Below are positions 36,979 to 46,132 of a stretch of DNA of 64,000 bases, in pieces. The stretch is from Nakamurella endophytica (GTDB taxonomy: Bacteria > Actinomycetota > Actinomycetes > Mycobacteriales > Nakamurellaceae): contig NZ_BMNA01000001.1 in the NCBI RefSeq assembly GCF_014646215.1, forward strand, positions 761,260 through 825,259, in the 5' to 3' direction. Position 1 is the first letter of the stretch. The number at the start of each line of letters is the position of its first letter. The notes under the pieces are model-generated. The model had not been told where the DNA came from. It was given only the letters and a program-made list of their open reading frames with translations, and did not search any database. The position numbers were made by a program, and so were the translations under genes.

Positions 36979-36988
36979 TTGTGCACAA
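36979..36988. promoter_or_regulatory. Probable OhrR operator
   Basis: TTGTGCACAA, a perfect 10-bp palindrome in the 104-base divergent space between ohrR and osmC; flanking bases (AC...TG, GT) extend weak dyad symmetry. A MarR-family dimer would bind such a site. Confidence 0.6.
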
Positions 36989-37034
36989 TGTAACTCACCG
37001 GCGCCGACGGCGCCCCGACGCAGAGGAGCACCTC

Positions 37035-37478
37035 ATGCCCACGCGTACTGCCCGCACCGCCTGGAACGGCACCCTGGAGCAGGGTTCGGGACAGGTCGAG
37101 TTGACCAGCTCGGGCGTCGGCACGTACTTCGTGTCCTTCCCGAAGCGGGCCGCCGATGACGCGGACGGGACCACCAGCCCCGAGGAGCTCATCGCGGCGG
37201 CGCACTCGTCCTGCTACGCCATGCAGCTGTCCGCGCTGATCGGCCAGGCCGGCGGCACCCCGCAGTCCATCGAGGTGCGCGCCGACGTCAGCCTCGGCCC
37301 GGACCGCGCCGATTCCGGCTTCAAGCTAACCGGGATCACGCTCACCGTGCGCGCCGAGGTCGACGGCCTCGACGCCGACGCCTTCCAGGCCGCTGCGCAG
37401 GCGGCCAAGGCCGGTTGCCCGGTGAGCAAGGCACTGGCCGGCGTGGAGATCACCCTGGACGCCCAGCTCGAATCCTGA
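37035..37478 (+). CDS. osmC: OsmC/Ohr-family peroxiredoxin
   Basis: 147-aa thiol peroxidase reducing organic hydroperoxides with dihydrolipoamide-type donors. Two catalytic Cys are present: TSPEELIAAAHSSCYAMQLS and AKAGCPVSKAL. The EELIAAAHSSCYAM pattern and the missing Ohr-specific N-terminus fit OsmC more than Ohr. ATG 37035 has GAGGAG seven bases upstream. Divergent from and probably controlled by ohrR. Confidence 0.92.
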   Translation: MPTRTARTAWNGTLEQGSGQVELTSSGVGTYFVSFPKRAADDADGTTSPEELIAAAHSSCYAMQLSALIGQAGGTPQSIEVRADVSLGPDRADSGFKLTGITLTVRAEVDGLDADAFQAAAQAAKAGCPVSKALAGVEITLDAQLES

Positions 37479-37486
37479 GCAGGCCC

Positions 37487-37555
37487 GCCCGGCTCCTCGC
37501 GAGCCGGGCCACAGACACGGCGGTCCGGATCGTCCCTCGCGGTCCGGGCCGCCGT
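37487..37555. terminator. Two hairpins between convergent osmC and MFS genes
   Basis: First stem GCCCGGCTC/GAGCCGGGC (37487-37509), second stem ACGGCGGTCCGGA/TCCGGGCCGCCGT (37517-37555, one G-U pair). They lie between the stops of osmC (plus) and the MFS gene (minus) and probably terminate both. Confidence 0.7.
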
Positions 37556-37596
37556 CCCGTCTGCGCCGCCGGCGTCTCCCGGCCGGCGGCGGCCCG

Positions 37597-38817
37597 TCAG
37601 CCCGCCGGCCGCCGGCGTAGCGCGATGACCGCAGCTCCTGCGGCCAGCACGGCGATGAAGACCGCCAGCGCCACTGCGGCGGTGAGCAGGGACGTCGTGG
37701 TGACGAGGACTCCGGCGGCCACCACCGGGATGGTCAGCCCGATGTAGGCGGCGATGAAGAAGGCGCTGATCACCTCGCCGCGGCGCTCGGGCGGGGCGAT
37801 CCCGGCCACGGTGGCCAGGCTGGCCCGGAAGGCGAACCCAACGCCGACGCCACCCACCAGCACCCCCACAATCAGCACGGGCAGCGACGACGCGGCGACC
37901 GCGACGACGATGACGACCGTCCCGACGGGCAGCGCCGACAGGCCGACGATCGTGCCGGTCCGCTCGGACAGCCGGCCGGCGGCCACCTGCGCCGCGGCGG
38001 CCGCGGCGAACAAGAGGAACGCGACCACGCCGGCCGTCTGGTGGCTCCGGTCGTGCAGGCCGACGGCGAGCACCTGACCGGCGAGCGCCGTGGTGAAGCC
38101 GAGCAGCGCGAACGACGCCAGCCCGGCGATCGCGGCGGCCAGGAACGGTGTGCGGATCTGTGCCGGCACGCCGACCCGCTGCAGGCTGATGCCGGCCCGG
38201 ACGCCGTCCCGCTCGCCGACCGTCTCGGGCGTGCGGAACAGCGGCAGCAGCACCACCGGCAGCAGGAGCGCCATCCCGGCCAGGTATGGGACGACCGTCG
38301 GGTCGGGCGCGTGGTCCGCCAGCACCCCGGCGATCAGCGGCCCCAAGCCGAGGCCGCCCATGTTGGCGACGGTGGCCAGGACCCCGGCGCGGCTGCGCTC
38401 GCCACGCGGTGCTTCCAGCTCCCCGATGTAGGCCGTCGCCGCCCCGGTGACCAGGCCGGCCGAGATGCCGGAGATGAACCGCCCCACGAAGAGCCAGACC
38501 AGGCTGTCGGTGGTGACGAAGACCAGCCCGGACAGCGCGGAGAAGGCGATCGCCGCGAGCACTACGGCCCGGCGGCCGACGTGGTCGGAGAGCCGGCCGA
38601 ACACCTGCAGAGTGCCCAGCACCCCGACCGCGTACACCGCGTAGATCACCGTGACGGTCAGCGGCGACAGCGACAGGCGGGCCGAGTAGATCGCGTACAG
38701 CGGGGTCGGCAGCGTCGTGGAGACCATGACCGCGGTGAACAGGTACGTCACCAGGAGGCTGTGCCGGCTTGCCGGACGCACTCCCGACAGATCCACGGTG
38801 CCGCTCTCCCTGCTCAC
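37597..38817 (-). CDS. MFS transporter (intact copy)
   Basis: 406-aa, 12-helix major facilitator, drug-efflux-like. Motif A-like VFGRLSDHVGRRAVVL after helix 2, GRFISGISAGLVTGAATAYIG in helix 5 region. Substrate unknown. GTG 38817 lies 6 bases after TAGCGT with no ribosome site (leaderless pattern). Its first ~142 codons and promoter are duplicated at 56763-57206, where the copy is broken; residues 19-120 are identical except Ile to Val at one position. Confidence 0.9.
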   Translation of the reverse strand: MSRESGTVDLSGVRPASRHSLLVTYLFTAVMVSTTLPTPLYAIYSARLSLSPLTVTVIYAVYAVGVLGTLQVFGRLSDHVGRRAVVLAAIAFSALSGLVFVTTDSLVWLFVGRFISGISAGLVTGAATAYIGELEAPRGERSRAGVLATVANMGGLGLGPLIAGVLADHAPDPTVVPYLAGMALLLPVVLLPLFRTPETVGERDGVRAGISLQRVGVPAQIRTPFLAAAIAGLASFALLGFTTALAGQVLAVGLHDRSHQTAGVVAFLLFAAAAAAQVAAGRLSERTGTIVGLSALPVGTVVIVVAVAASSLPVLIVGVLVGGVGVGFAFRASLATVAGIAPPERRGEVISAFFIAAYIGLTIPVVAAGVLVTTTSLLTAAVALAVFIAVLAAGAAVIALRRRPAG

Positions 38818-38832
38818 CCGGACACGCTAGCC
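38390..38832. repeat. Left copy of a ~443-bp direct repeat (5' end of MFS gene)
   Basis: Pairs with 56763-57206 in the same orientation. The central ~300 bp is almost identical (I count only a few substitutions); the outer ends are more diverged. Homology stops abruptly after CGCTAGCCC upstream of the gene start. Confidence 0.85.
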
Positions 38833-39245
38833 CCAGGCTTCCGGGGTCCCGCGCTGCGCCCGGCGGCCACGGATGTCGTCCGGCGGTGCGGGTCGGCAGC
38901 GTCCGGCGTCCGCTCACCCGCTCCCGGGTCGCGCGTCGTGGACGCCGACCGCGGCACGCCTCGAGTCGTGGCGATGCAAACCTCGACGTGGGAGTCACCG
39001 GTCGTCCGTCGCACCAGTGGTGGGTCGACGCCCTGCCGGCAGCGGTTCGGCGAGCGTGGACGTCGGTGGACGAAGACCGACCAGGATCGGCTCCAGGCGC
39101 GTGGTCGGTACGACGACCGCCGGTTCCGCTGGTATGCCACCGGAACCGGCGGCTCGGACCGCGAGTGCGTCCCGGTGATGCCCTCGATCACTGGTGTTGC
39201 ACAGCATTCGACCGCCGGTCGGACGTCATGGCCGGCGGTGTCCTG
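38833..39245. other. Intergenic stretch, no gene seen
   Basis: 413 bases downstream of the small secreted protein gene and upstream of the MFS gene. Six-frame translations are not protein-like and I see no terminator. It begins exactly where homology to the right-hand repeat ends. Confidence 0.4.
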
Positions 39246-39485
39246 CTACTGCAACGCGCCGCAGTTGGCCGCCAGCTTGGCCGGAACGGCGTACCCGGAC
39301 GCCGCAGCGTCCTTCACCGCCAGCAGCGCCGCCGGGTCGTTCAGCAGCGACGTGACGGTCTTCGCCGGGGCCGGAGCGGCTCCAGCGATCGGCGAGCCGG
39401 CGACGAGTGCGGAACCCGCGACCGCCGCAGCGGCCATCGAGAGGGACACCCTCCGGATCAGAGTGCTTCGGTGGGGGTTGGCCAT
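39246..39485 (-). CDS. Small secreted protein, 79 aa
   Basis: MANPHRSTLIRRVSLSMAAA... is a Sec signal peptide with predicted cleavage near AGAAPAPA, leaving about 40 residues: a helical segment LLNDPAALLAVKDAAASGYAVP and a C-terminal AANCGALQ with a single Cys. No family recognised. ATG 39485 has GGAAGGA eight bases upstream. A palindrome lies 36 bases before the start. Confidence 0.75.
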   Translation of the reverse strand: MANPHRSTLIRRVSLSMAAAAVAGSALVAGSPIAGAAPAPAKTVTSLLNDPAALLAVKDAAASGYAVPAKLAANCGALQ

Positions 39486-39520
39486 GGACAAATCCTTCCG
39501 TTCGGTACGGCCGACTGGGA

Positions 39521-39536
39521 TGACCCAGGTGGGTCA
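39521..39536. promoter_or_regulatory. Palindromic operator candidate
   Basis: TGACCCAGGTGGGTCA: 6-bp arms TGACCC/GGGTCA around AGGT, 36-51 bases upstream of the small secreted protein start. Possible regulator-binding site; the regulator is unknown. Confidence 0.45.
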
Positions 39537-39688
39537 CCGTGACCAGCGTCGGATGTGCGGGTTACCAGGGTGGTCGTCGACCGCGACAGTCAGGTAAAGA
39601 TCGACTCACCGGCGCTGCGGCCGGATCGTGAGGACGACAGGCTCCCGACCGGCCGATCACCACCGTGCTTCTGCGTCTGCCTGGCGCC

Positions 39689-40666
39689 TCAGGACGTCGC
39701 ACGACGCAGTTGCGCCCAGAGGTAGCCGGTCGCATCGTCTGCCACGCTGCGGGTCCCCGCGCCCGCGCCCGCGCCCGGCCAGGAGTGGCCGAGCCCGGTG
39801 ATCACCGTCTTCACGACCCGCCGCCCTTCGGCGCAGTCCCACTTCTGTATCCGGGCGTCGCCGGCGGCGCCCGCGTGTCCGACGCCGATGCAGCGATCCG
39901 CCGTCCGAAACGGTGCCAGCGACTGGTCCACCGACGGAAAGCGGACGCCGGTGTCCGTCGTGACCCCAGCCGCCGGGATGCTCGTGTCCGCCGTGCCGTG
40001 GATCGCCACCACCGTCACCGGCCCCGGGTCGGCGCAGTCGACCATCACCGCCGCGGCCACCACCCCGACCCCGCTCAGATCGCCGGGTCGCAGACAGGCC
40101 CAGGCGTACGCCAGGATCCCGCCGTTGGAGAACCCGACGGCGTACACCTGCGATCCGAGACCGTCTGTGCTCCGCAGGGCCTGGACCAACGCGTGCAGGA
40201 AACCGACGTCGTCGGTCCCCAGCTCGCTGGCCGGCGCGCAGCACCGCCCGCCGTTCCAGGTGTTCTGGTAGCTCGGAAGCGTTCCCTCCGGATACACGAC
40301 GACGAACCCCGCTCGGTCCGCGAGTGCGTCGAAGCCGAATGCCGCCTCCGCGTCGAGTGCGGTGGTGGCCGCCGGATGGAGCATGACGACGAGCGGGGCA
40401 CCCTTCCGCGCGGAGCGGGGATGGTGGACGATCGCCGAGCGGGTGCCGTCCGAGGTGCGGAGGGTCACGACGCGCGTCGGCGTGCTCGAGCCGACCGTGT
40501 TCGCAGCGGAGCTGGTCGACGGCCCGGACGGATGCGGCGTGACGTCCGCGGCCGTGACACCGAGAGCGCCGGACGGCGCGCGCGCACTGCCCTCGACGAC
40601 CGAGGTGCACGCGGCCGAGCAGGCCACCGCCAGGACGAGCACCCACAGGGACGACAGCCGGTTCAC
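39689..40666 (-). CDS. Lipoprotein esterase, PHB-depolymerase/feruloyl-esterase-like
   Basis: 325-aa alpha/beta hydrolase with a lipoprotein signal (VLVLAVACSAAC, two candidate lipobox Cys). Catalytic elements: GAPLVVMLHPAATTALD, nucleophile in VGFSNGGILAYAWAC, Asp in VAIHGTADTSIP, His in ITGLGHSWPG. Several Cys (GGRCCAP, WACLRPG, MVDCADPG, ADRCIG, WDCAEG) suggest disulfides in an exported enzyme. The LHPAATTALD block resembles extracellular PHB depolymerase/LpqC-type esterases; substrate unknown. GTG 40666 is the likely start. Confidence 0.85.
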   Translation of the reverse strand: MNRLSSLWVLVLAVACSAACTSVVEGSARAPSGALGVTAADVTPHPSGPSTSSAANTVGSSTPTRVVTLRTSDGTRSAIVHHPRSARKGAPLVVMLHPAATTALDAEAAFGFDALADRAGFVVVYPEGTLPSYQNTWNGGRCCAPASELGTDDVGFLHALVQALRSTDGLGSQVYAVGFSNGGILAYAWACLRPGDLSGVGVVAAAVMVDCADPGPVTVVAIHGTADTSIPAAGVTTDTGVRFPSVDQSLAPFRTADRCIGVGHAGAAGDARIQKWDCAEGRRVVKTVITGLGHSWPGAGAGAGTRSVADDATGYLWAQLRRATS

Positions 40667-41275
40667 CGTCGCATTGCCGCGGACAGGGCGGGCGCGCTCG
40701 CTGTCTGCCCGCCCGGCACGAGCGCGCTCGCGGCTGCAGTGTCGATGAGGGCCATGAACTTCGACGGTAGGTATCCCACATTTCCGCTCGGTGCCGCGAT
40801 CCGGCCGTGAGGTAACGAAAGGCTCACGCGTGCAGGCCGGACGCTGTGAACTCGGCCCGTCGGGCAATCCGTCCACGACAGCAACTCGGTCGCAGACGCC
40901 GCGACGACGTGTTCGGCCGCTCCTGTGCCCTCGAATGCCTTGGCGATATCGCGCCGCCTGCGTCGCTTCTCGCGTGCCGCCGGGATCGATCGTCGGCCTC
41001 CACCACCGACAGCCGTACCGGGACAGTGATCGTCATCGCACCGAGGACGCGGTGTGCGGCTCCACACCTCACCGAACGCGCGATTGTGAGGAAAAGTTGA
41101 CGCCGCGGCCACAGTCCTGGACCGGTGCCGCAATGTGCCGACCGCACCGTTGCGCCACCGGACCGAGCGAGCCGCCGCACCGGCCGCCGACCGGCCCACA
41201 CCGCAGACACCGGTTCCCGCCCAGGGGCCCGTCCAGTACCCGGCACGGACCGCCCGGGGAACCAGAGGGAGAAGC
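40667..41275. other. Divergent intergenic region upstream of the six-gene envelope operon
   Basis: 609 bases between the esterase (minus) and the beta-propeller gene (plus). Codon bias is absent in all frames. A relatively AT-rich TTGTGAGGAAAAGTTGACG at 41084-41102 may hold a -35-like TTGACG for the operon. No gene called. Confidence 0.4.
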
Positions 41276-42571
41276 ATGACCGAGAACCCGACTCGTCGCC
41301 CTGCGCGGGGTCCGAGCCGCCGCGGCTTCCTGGCCGGCTCCGCCGGCCTTGTGGCGGTCGCAGCCGCGGCCTGTTCCCCGTCCGGTAACAACTCGGCCGG
41401 TTCGTCGTCCGCCGCACCGGCGGCGTCGAACACCAACGCCGACTTCGAGTTGGCCAACGCCGGCGGCGTCCTGGGCTGGGCCGGCGTCGCCGTCATCGGT
41501 GCGGGTCAGAGCAACAAGCTGTTCATCATCGACGCCAAGTACCACAAGACCGTCACCACGATCTACAACCAGGTGCCCTACACCGAGCGGACCGATCCTG
41601 CGAAGTACCCGAACCTGCGCGACTCCCACGCGATCGTGTTCACCAAGGACTTCAAGCGGATGTTCACCGCCACCGCGTCGACCTACGCCCACTCCGTCGT
41701 CATCGAGTACGACCCGGTCACCTTGCTCGAGGTCGGCCGTGTCGACACGGGCACCGGGTCGCACCACCTCGCGCTGTCCCCGGACGACAAGTTCCTGTAC
41801 GCGGCCAACCAGTACGGCGCCAGCCTCACGGTGATCGACACCGCCACGATGAAGCACGTCACCGACATCAAGGTCGGTCAAGGGCCGGACTACATCTCGC
41901 CGAGCATGTACTGGGACGGCAAGGCGATCGACACGAAGTACCTGTGGGTGACCGTCGACGGCGGCAAGACGCTCGCGGTCATCGACTGGAAGACCAACAC
42001 CGTCGCGAAGCAGATCCCGATCCCGGCCACCGCCCACGGGATCAACCTGACGCCGGACGGAAAGTACGTCTGGATGGCCGGTCTCGCCTTCAAGGAGGTC
42101 TGGGTGATCGACAACAACACTCTCGAGGTGATCACCAAGCTGCCCATCCCCGGGTCGCCCATCCACATCAGCATCAGCCCGGACAGCAAGTACGCGTACG
42201 TCACCACGGCGGACAACCTGATTTACAAGGTCGACACGACCACGTATCAAACCCTTTGGCAGTCGAAGGGTACCGTCATCCCTGCCCACACCGGACTGAG
42301 CCCGGACGGCAAGGAGCTGTGGACCCTCAACCACGGCATGGACACCACCCGCTATCCCTACCTGCTCGGCGGCCAGCCGGTCGAAGGCGTGCAGATCTGG
42401 GAGACCGACGGCGGGAAGCTCATCGGTGAGATACCGATGGAGGCCATGCCGCACGAGATCCAGTTCGTGCCGTACTCGGCCTTCGGAACGCCCACGCCGC
42501 AGCAGGACATCAGCAACGGCGGTTCCACCGCCACAGCGTCGTCCGCGCCCTCGTCGCGGGCAGGGACGTGA
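41276..42571 (+). CDS. Tat-exported YVTN/YncE-like beta-propeller lipoprotein
   Basis: 431 aa. The signal has twin Arg (SRRGFLAGSAGL) and ends AAAACSPSG, a lipobox-like Cys. The mature part is a seven-blade-type propeller with repeated strands such as KLFIIDAKYHKTVTTI, HHLALSPDDKFLYAANQYG, SLTVIDTATMKHVTDIKVG and HGINLTPDGKYVWMAG. Tat export suggests folding or cofactor loading before secretion. The repeat type is related to YncE and cytochrome-d1 propellers, but no CxxCH is present. ATG 41276 follows AGAGGGAG. First gene of a six-gene run. Confidence 0.85.
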   Translation: MTENPTRRPARGPSRRGFLAGSAGLVAVAAAACSPSGNNSAGSSSAAPAASNTNADFELANAGGVLGWAGVAVIGAGQSNKLFIIDAKYHKTVTTIYNQVPYTERTDPAKYPNLRDSHAIVFTKDFKRMFTATASTYAHSVVIEYDPVTLLEVGRVDTGTGSHHLALSPDDKFLYAANQYGASLTVIDTATMKHVTDIKVGQGPDYISPSMYWDGKAIDTKYLWVTVDGGKTLAVIDWKTNTVAKQIPIPATAHGINLTPDGKYVWMAGLAFKEVWVIDNNTLEVITKLPIPGSPIHISISPDSKYAYVTTADNLIYKVDTTTYQTLWQSKGTVIPAHTGLSPDGKELWTLNHGMDTTRYPYLLGGQPVEGVQIWETDGGKLIGEIPMEAMPHEIQFVPYSAFGTPTPQQDISNGGSTATASSAPSSRAGT

Positions 42572-42620
42572 TCGACCCGCGCTGGTCACCGCCTCACCGA
42601 ACTCGCAGGAGAAGAACGAC

Positions 42621-43097
42621 ATGACCCGTAACACGCTCGATCGCAGAACCGCTCTCGTCGGAGCTGCCGCACTGGCCGCGAGCGGCGCGCTGGTGGCCTG
42701 CGGTGGCAACGACAGCGCGAGCGGCGCGACCGGCACGTCGGCGCAGACCACCTACGCCGGGATCGGCGGAGCAGTGCCGTCCTCAGCAGCGGCGCCGGCA
42801 GCGGCGTCCGGCGCACTGGGCAAGACCGCCGATGTTCCCGTCGGAAGCGGGAAGATCTTCGCTGACGCGAAGGTCGTGGTGACACAGCCTGCCTCGGGCA
42901 CGTTCAAGTGCTTCACCGCCGTGTGCACCCACCAGGGCTGCCTGGTCAGTCAGGTCACCGGTGACAACATCGTCTGCGGCTGTCACGGAAGCTCGTTCTC
43001 GATCAAGGACGGTTCGGTGACCAACGGTCCGGCGACCGAGCCGCTCAAGGAGGAGAAGGTCACCGTCTCCGGCGACGACCTGACTCTTGGCGCCTGA
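42621..43097 (+). CDS. Tat-exported Rieske 2Fe-2S lipoprotein
   Basis: 158 aa. Signal DRRTALVGAAALAASGALVAC gives twin Arg plus a lipobox Cys. Rieske ligands: CTHQGC and CGCHGSSFS; the extra Cys in each box (CTHxGC ... CxCHGS) is the bc1-type disulfide arrangement, implying a high redox potential. It is anchored outside the membrane and probably passes electrons to or from its neighbours. Follows the propeller gene by 49 bases. Confidence 0.92.
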   Translation: MTRNTLDRRTALVGAAALAASGALVACGGNDSASGATGTSAQTTYAGIGGAVPSSAAAPAAASGALGKTADVPVGSGKIFADAKVVVTQPASGTFKCFTAVCTHQGCLVSQVTGDNIVCGCHGSSFSIKDGSVTNGPATEPLKEEKVTVSGDDLTLGA

Positions 43098-43141
43098 TCC
43101 CGAGCGTCAACGTCCTGTCGGCTGGGAAGAAGGGCACGCTG

Positions 43142-43624
43142 GTGTTCGGAAGTGTCAACGGGCTGCCGGTGCATGCCCTGGTGCTGCATGCGGCCGTCGT
43201 GCTGGTCCCGGTGGCAGCCCTGGTGGCCATCGCCTTCGCGGTGCCCCGGTGGCGACGGGTGCTCCGCTGGCCGCTCGTCGCGCTGGCCGCGGTGTCGCTG
43301 GTCGTGGTGATCGTCGCGCGGCAGAGCGGTGAATCGCTGAGGGCATCCCTGGGGACCGGGCTTGCCAGCAGTGCGGCCGGCCCGCTGATCGCCGAGCACC
43401 AGACCGACAGCCTGCGACTGCTGATCGCGACGATCGTGCTGCTGGTGGTCGCCGTCGGGGCCTTCGTACTGCACTCGCGGCCCGCCCCACGATGGACGGG
43501 TGTCGGGACGTCGGTGCTGCTGGTGCTGGTGGCGGCAGCGGTCCTGTTCTTCACCTATCAGACCGGGGAGGCCGGCGCGAAGGCCGTCTGGAATCCCACG
43601 GGGACTCAGAAGTACTCCGGTTGA
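43142..43624 (+). CDS. DUF2231 membrane protein
   Basis: 160 aa with four hydrophobic helices. N-terminal GLPVHALVLHAAVVLVPV carries the conserved paired His of DUF2231, and AEHQTDSLRLL adds another His at a membrane edge, giving possible haem b ligands (inference). GTG 43142 follows the Rieske gene by 44 bases with GGGAAGAAGGG upstream. In this context it may be the membrane electron partner of the Rieske protein. Confidence 0.85.
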   Translation: MFGSVNGLPVHALVLHAAVVLVPVAALVAIAFAVPRWRRVLRWPLVALAAVSLVVVIVARQSGESLRASLGTGLASSAAGPLIAEHQTDSLRLLIATIVLLVVAVGAFVLHSRPAPRWTGVGTSVLLVLVAAAVLFFTYQTGEAGAKAVWNPTGTQKYSG

Positions 43625-43661
43625 TTCGGCCGCCAGCACCACAGCCCGAGCAGGAGCCTCC

Positions 43662-44327
43662 ATGTCCGTTGCAGACTGCCGTCCACGACGGGGTCGACGA
43701 GGTGGCCTGCTGCTGCTTATCGCCGTTGCCGTGGCGTCGGTGTCCTCCTGCGGCGGCCCGTCGGGCGGTGCGTCCCCCTCGACGACCGGGGTGATCGGTC
43801 AGGTGTGCTGCGTGGTGCCGGTCGACGGCGGCGCCGCGCAGGTGGGTGGGGTGTCGACCTCCTACAACGGCTGGGACACCGCCATGATCGTCTGGCTGGC
43901 CCCGCACGACGCGGTGGCCGGCCAGATGGCGGGTCTGGCTGCCACCCGGTCGCGGAACAGCACCGTTCGAGCGATCGCCGCTGCGACCGACACCGAGACC
44001 CAGGACCGGTATCTGACGCTGTCCCGGTTCGCGACCGCGTGGGGGCAGCCTGCGCCGTCGACCGACCCGGATGCGGCGTCCGGACACGATCACGGCGGCG
44101 GCACCAGCGAGTCGACCAACATCGACCAGTTGCAGAAGGCGCCGGCGGCCGGCTTCGACAAGCTCTTCCTCACCCTGATGATCGGCCACCACAAAGCTGC
44201 GCTGCCGATCGCCCGGGCGGCCATCGACAACGGGACGAATCCCCAGGACAAGGCCTTCGCCGCGCAGGTGCTCTCCTCCCAGCAGGCGGAGATCACGCAG
44301 ATGCAGAAGGCGTTGGCCGCCCTGTGA
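43662..44327 (+). CDS. DUF305 family lipoprotein
   Basis: 221 aa. Signal LLLLIAVAVASVSSC with lipobox Cys. DUF305 half-repeats: AMIVWLAPHDAVAGQMAGLA and LTLMIGHHKAALPIARAA, with His/Met pairs that are potential copper ligands, and a His-rich insertion (SGHDHGGG). Family function is uncertain, but members recur in copper clusters. ATG 43662 is six bases after CAGGAG. Overlaps the next gene by 4 bases (GTGA). Confidence 0.88.
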   Translation: MSVADCRPRRGRRGGLLLLIAVAVASVSSCGGPSGGASPSTTGVIGQVCCVVPVDGGAAQVGGVSTSYNGWDTAMIVWLAPHDAVAGQMAGLAATRSRNSTVRAIAAATDTETQDRYLTLSRFATAWGQPAPSTDPDAASGHDHGGGTSESTNIDQLQKAPAAGFDKLFLTLMIGHHKAALPIARAAIDNGTNPQDKAFAAQVLSSQQAEITQMQKALAAL

Positions 44328-46096
44328 CCCGAGCGGCCACTGGGGGACGACGGCTCCCGATCCGGGCAGTGCTCGTGCTGCTCGTCACGACAGTGGTGAC
44401 TGTGGTCGCCGCGGTGCCGGCGTCCGCCCACGCAACGCTGCTCGAGACCACTCCGGGCGACACCTCCGTCGTCCGGACCGCACCGCTGGAGGTCGACCTG
44501 CGCTACGACCAGCCGGTGAGCACCGCGCTGGGCGCGGTGCGAGTGCTGGACCCGGGCGGCAACCGGGTGGACAGCGGAACGGTCGCACAGCGGGACGACG
44601 GGCGCATCGTGGTTGCCGCGCTGAAGCCGGACCTGCCTCACGGCACCTACACGGTGCTGTGGCGGGTGCTGTCGGCGGATGCACACACCATCTTCGGCGC
44701 CTCGACCTTCAGCGTCGGAGCGCCCAGCAGCACGTCCGTCGCGGACCAGGAGCTCGAGCAGGACGACGGGGGCCGCGCGGCTGAGATCGGCCTGGAGGCA
44801 AGCCGGGTACTGTCGTACGGCGGGATAGTCCTGCTGTTCGGCGTTCTCGCCTTCGTCGCCCTGCTGTGGCCGGCCGGTCGACAGCGCCGCGCGGTCCGGC
44901 GGCTGGTCGACATCGGTTGGTGGGCCACCGTGGCCGGGACCGTGACCGGCGTACTGCTGCAGGGCCCGTACGCGTCCGGCCGTCCGCTGTCGGCGGCGGT
45001 CGACCCGGACGTGCTCGGTCAGGTACTGGCCACCCGCTTCGGCCTCGCCGCGGTCGCTCGGCTGGTGCTCCTGCTCGGCATCGGGTACGTGATGCGCCGG
45101 TCGCGGCACGGTCGGGGCGCTGGCGCTTCCAGCGTGCTCGCCGGACTGGGACTTGCCGTGCTCGTGAGCATCTCCGTCGTCGGCCACTCCGGCAGCTCGG
45201 ACCTCGCCGCGCTGGCCCTGCCGCTCGACGTGCTGCACATGGCCGCGGCGTCGGTCTGGCTGGGCGGCCTCACGGTCCTGGCGACGGTGCTGCTGCGCCG
45301 TCCTGACCCTGCCACGTCCGACGACCTCGCTCGGGTGCTACCTCGCTGGTCTGCGACCGCCGCCGGTTGTGTGCTCGTGCTCGTTGCCAGTGGCGCCTTC
45401 GCCGGCTGGCGGCAGATCCGCGAGTGGGGAGCGCTCACCGGTACCGGGTACGGGCGGTTGCTGATCGTCAAGTTCGGGCTGGTGGCCGGCATGGTGCTGT
45501 TCGGCGCACTGGGACGACAGCTCATCCAGCGGCGAATCCTGCACCCTGCACCGGGAGCCGTCGAGCCTGCCACCGAAGCCGAGCCGCTCCTTCTCGCCAC
45601 CGGGACGGACACGGCGACTCTCGTTACGACATCGGAGAAGCCGGCACAGCTCTCGGCGGCCGTCCGCATCCTGCGCCGCAGCGTACTGTTCGAGGCGGTG
45701 CTCGCGGCAGCGGTCCTGGTCGTGGCCGCCATCCTCGTCGGTACTGCACCGGCGCGCGACAGCTACGTCCCCACCTTCACCGCGTCCGCGCCCGCGACGT
45801 CCTCCCTGACCGTCGACGTGTCGGTCGCGCCGGCCAAGTCGGGGCTCAACGACTTGCAGCTCACCTACACCGGTCCCGGTGGACGCCCGACGGACGTGGT
45901 GGCGGCGACCGCCCGCTGGACCCAGCAGGGTGGCGGTGACGCTGTCGTGCCGGTCACCCTGACCCGGTCGGGGCCCGGGAGGTACACCATCACCCGCGTC
46001 GCCCTGCCGGCCGCCGGTCAGTGGCAGCTGGCGGTCACCACCCAGTCGAGCGACATCGATTCCAGCACCGTTCTGTTCGACGTCCGCGTGCGCTGA
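44324..46096 (+). CDS. CopC-CopD fusion copper protein
   Basis: 590 aa: signal peptide ending ASAHATLLETTPGD, so mature CopC begins with His as in copper-binding CopC; the CopC beta-sandwich (about 35-135) includes SADAHTIFGASTF. CopD membrane domain (about 160-450) with LDVLHMAAASVWLGGLTVL. A third, C-terminal exported domain (about 485-590) resembles YtkA/FixH-type beta domains. Start GTG overlaps the DUF305 stop. Predicted role: copper import or delivery. Confidence 0.92.
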   Translation: MTRAATGGRRLPIRAVLVLLVTTVVTVVAAVPASAHATLLETTPGDTSVVRTAPLEVDLRYDQPVSTALGAVRVLDPGGNRVDSGTVAQRDDGRIVVAALKPDLPHGTYTVLWRVLSADAHTIFGASTFSVGAPSSTSVADQELEQDDGGRAAEIGLEASRVLSYGGIVLLFGVLAFVALLWPAGRQRRAVRRLVDIGWWATVAGTVTGVLLQGPYASGRPLSAAVDPDVLGQVLATRFGLAAVARLVLLLGIGYVMRRSRHGRGAGASSVLAGLGLAVLVSISVVGHSGSSDLAALALPLDVLHMAAASVWLGGLTVLATVLLRRPDPATSDDLARVLPRWSATAAGCVLVLVASGAFAGWRQIREWGALTGTGYGRLLIVKFGLVAGMVLFGALGRQLIQRRILHPAPGAVEPATEAEPLLLATGTDTATLVTTSEKPAQLSAAVRILRRSVLFEAVLAAAVLVVAAILVGTAPARDSYVPTFTASAPATSSLTVDVSVAPAKSGLNDLQLTYTGPGGRPTDVVAATARWTQQGGGDAVVPVTLTRSGPGRYTITRVALPAAGQWQLAVTTQSSDIDSSTVLFDVRVR

Positions 46097-46132
46097 GCGA
46101 CATTCCGTCCGACCACCGACGAAAGGTCCGTC

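Noticed and set aside
38814-39191. 125-codon minus-strand frame
   Set aside because: Arg/Pro-rich shadow-type translation with no ribosome site; overlaps the MFS promoter.
40808-40830. GGTAACGAAAGGCTCAC, resembling a GlnR site
   Set aside because: The second half (CTCAC) does not fit GnAAC.
41069-42751. 560-codon minus-strand frame
   Set aside because: Antisense to the beta-propeller gene, low-complexity translation, no start signal.
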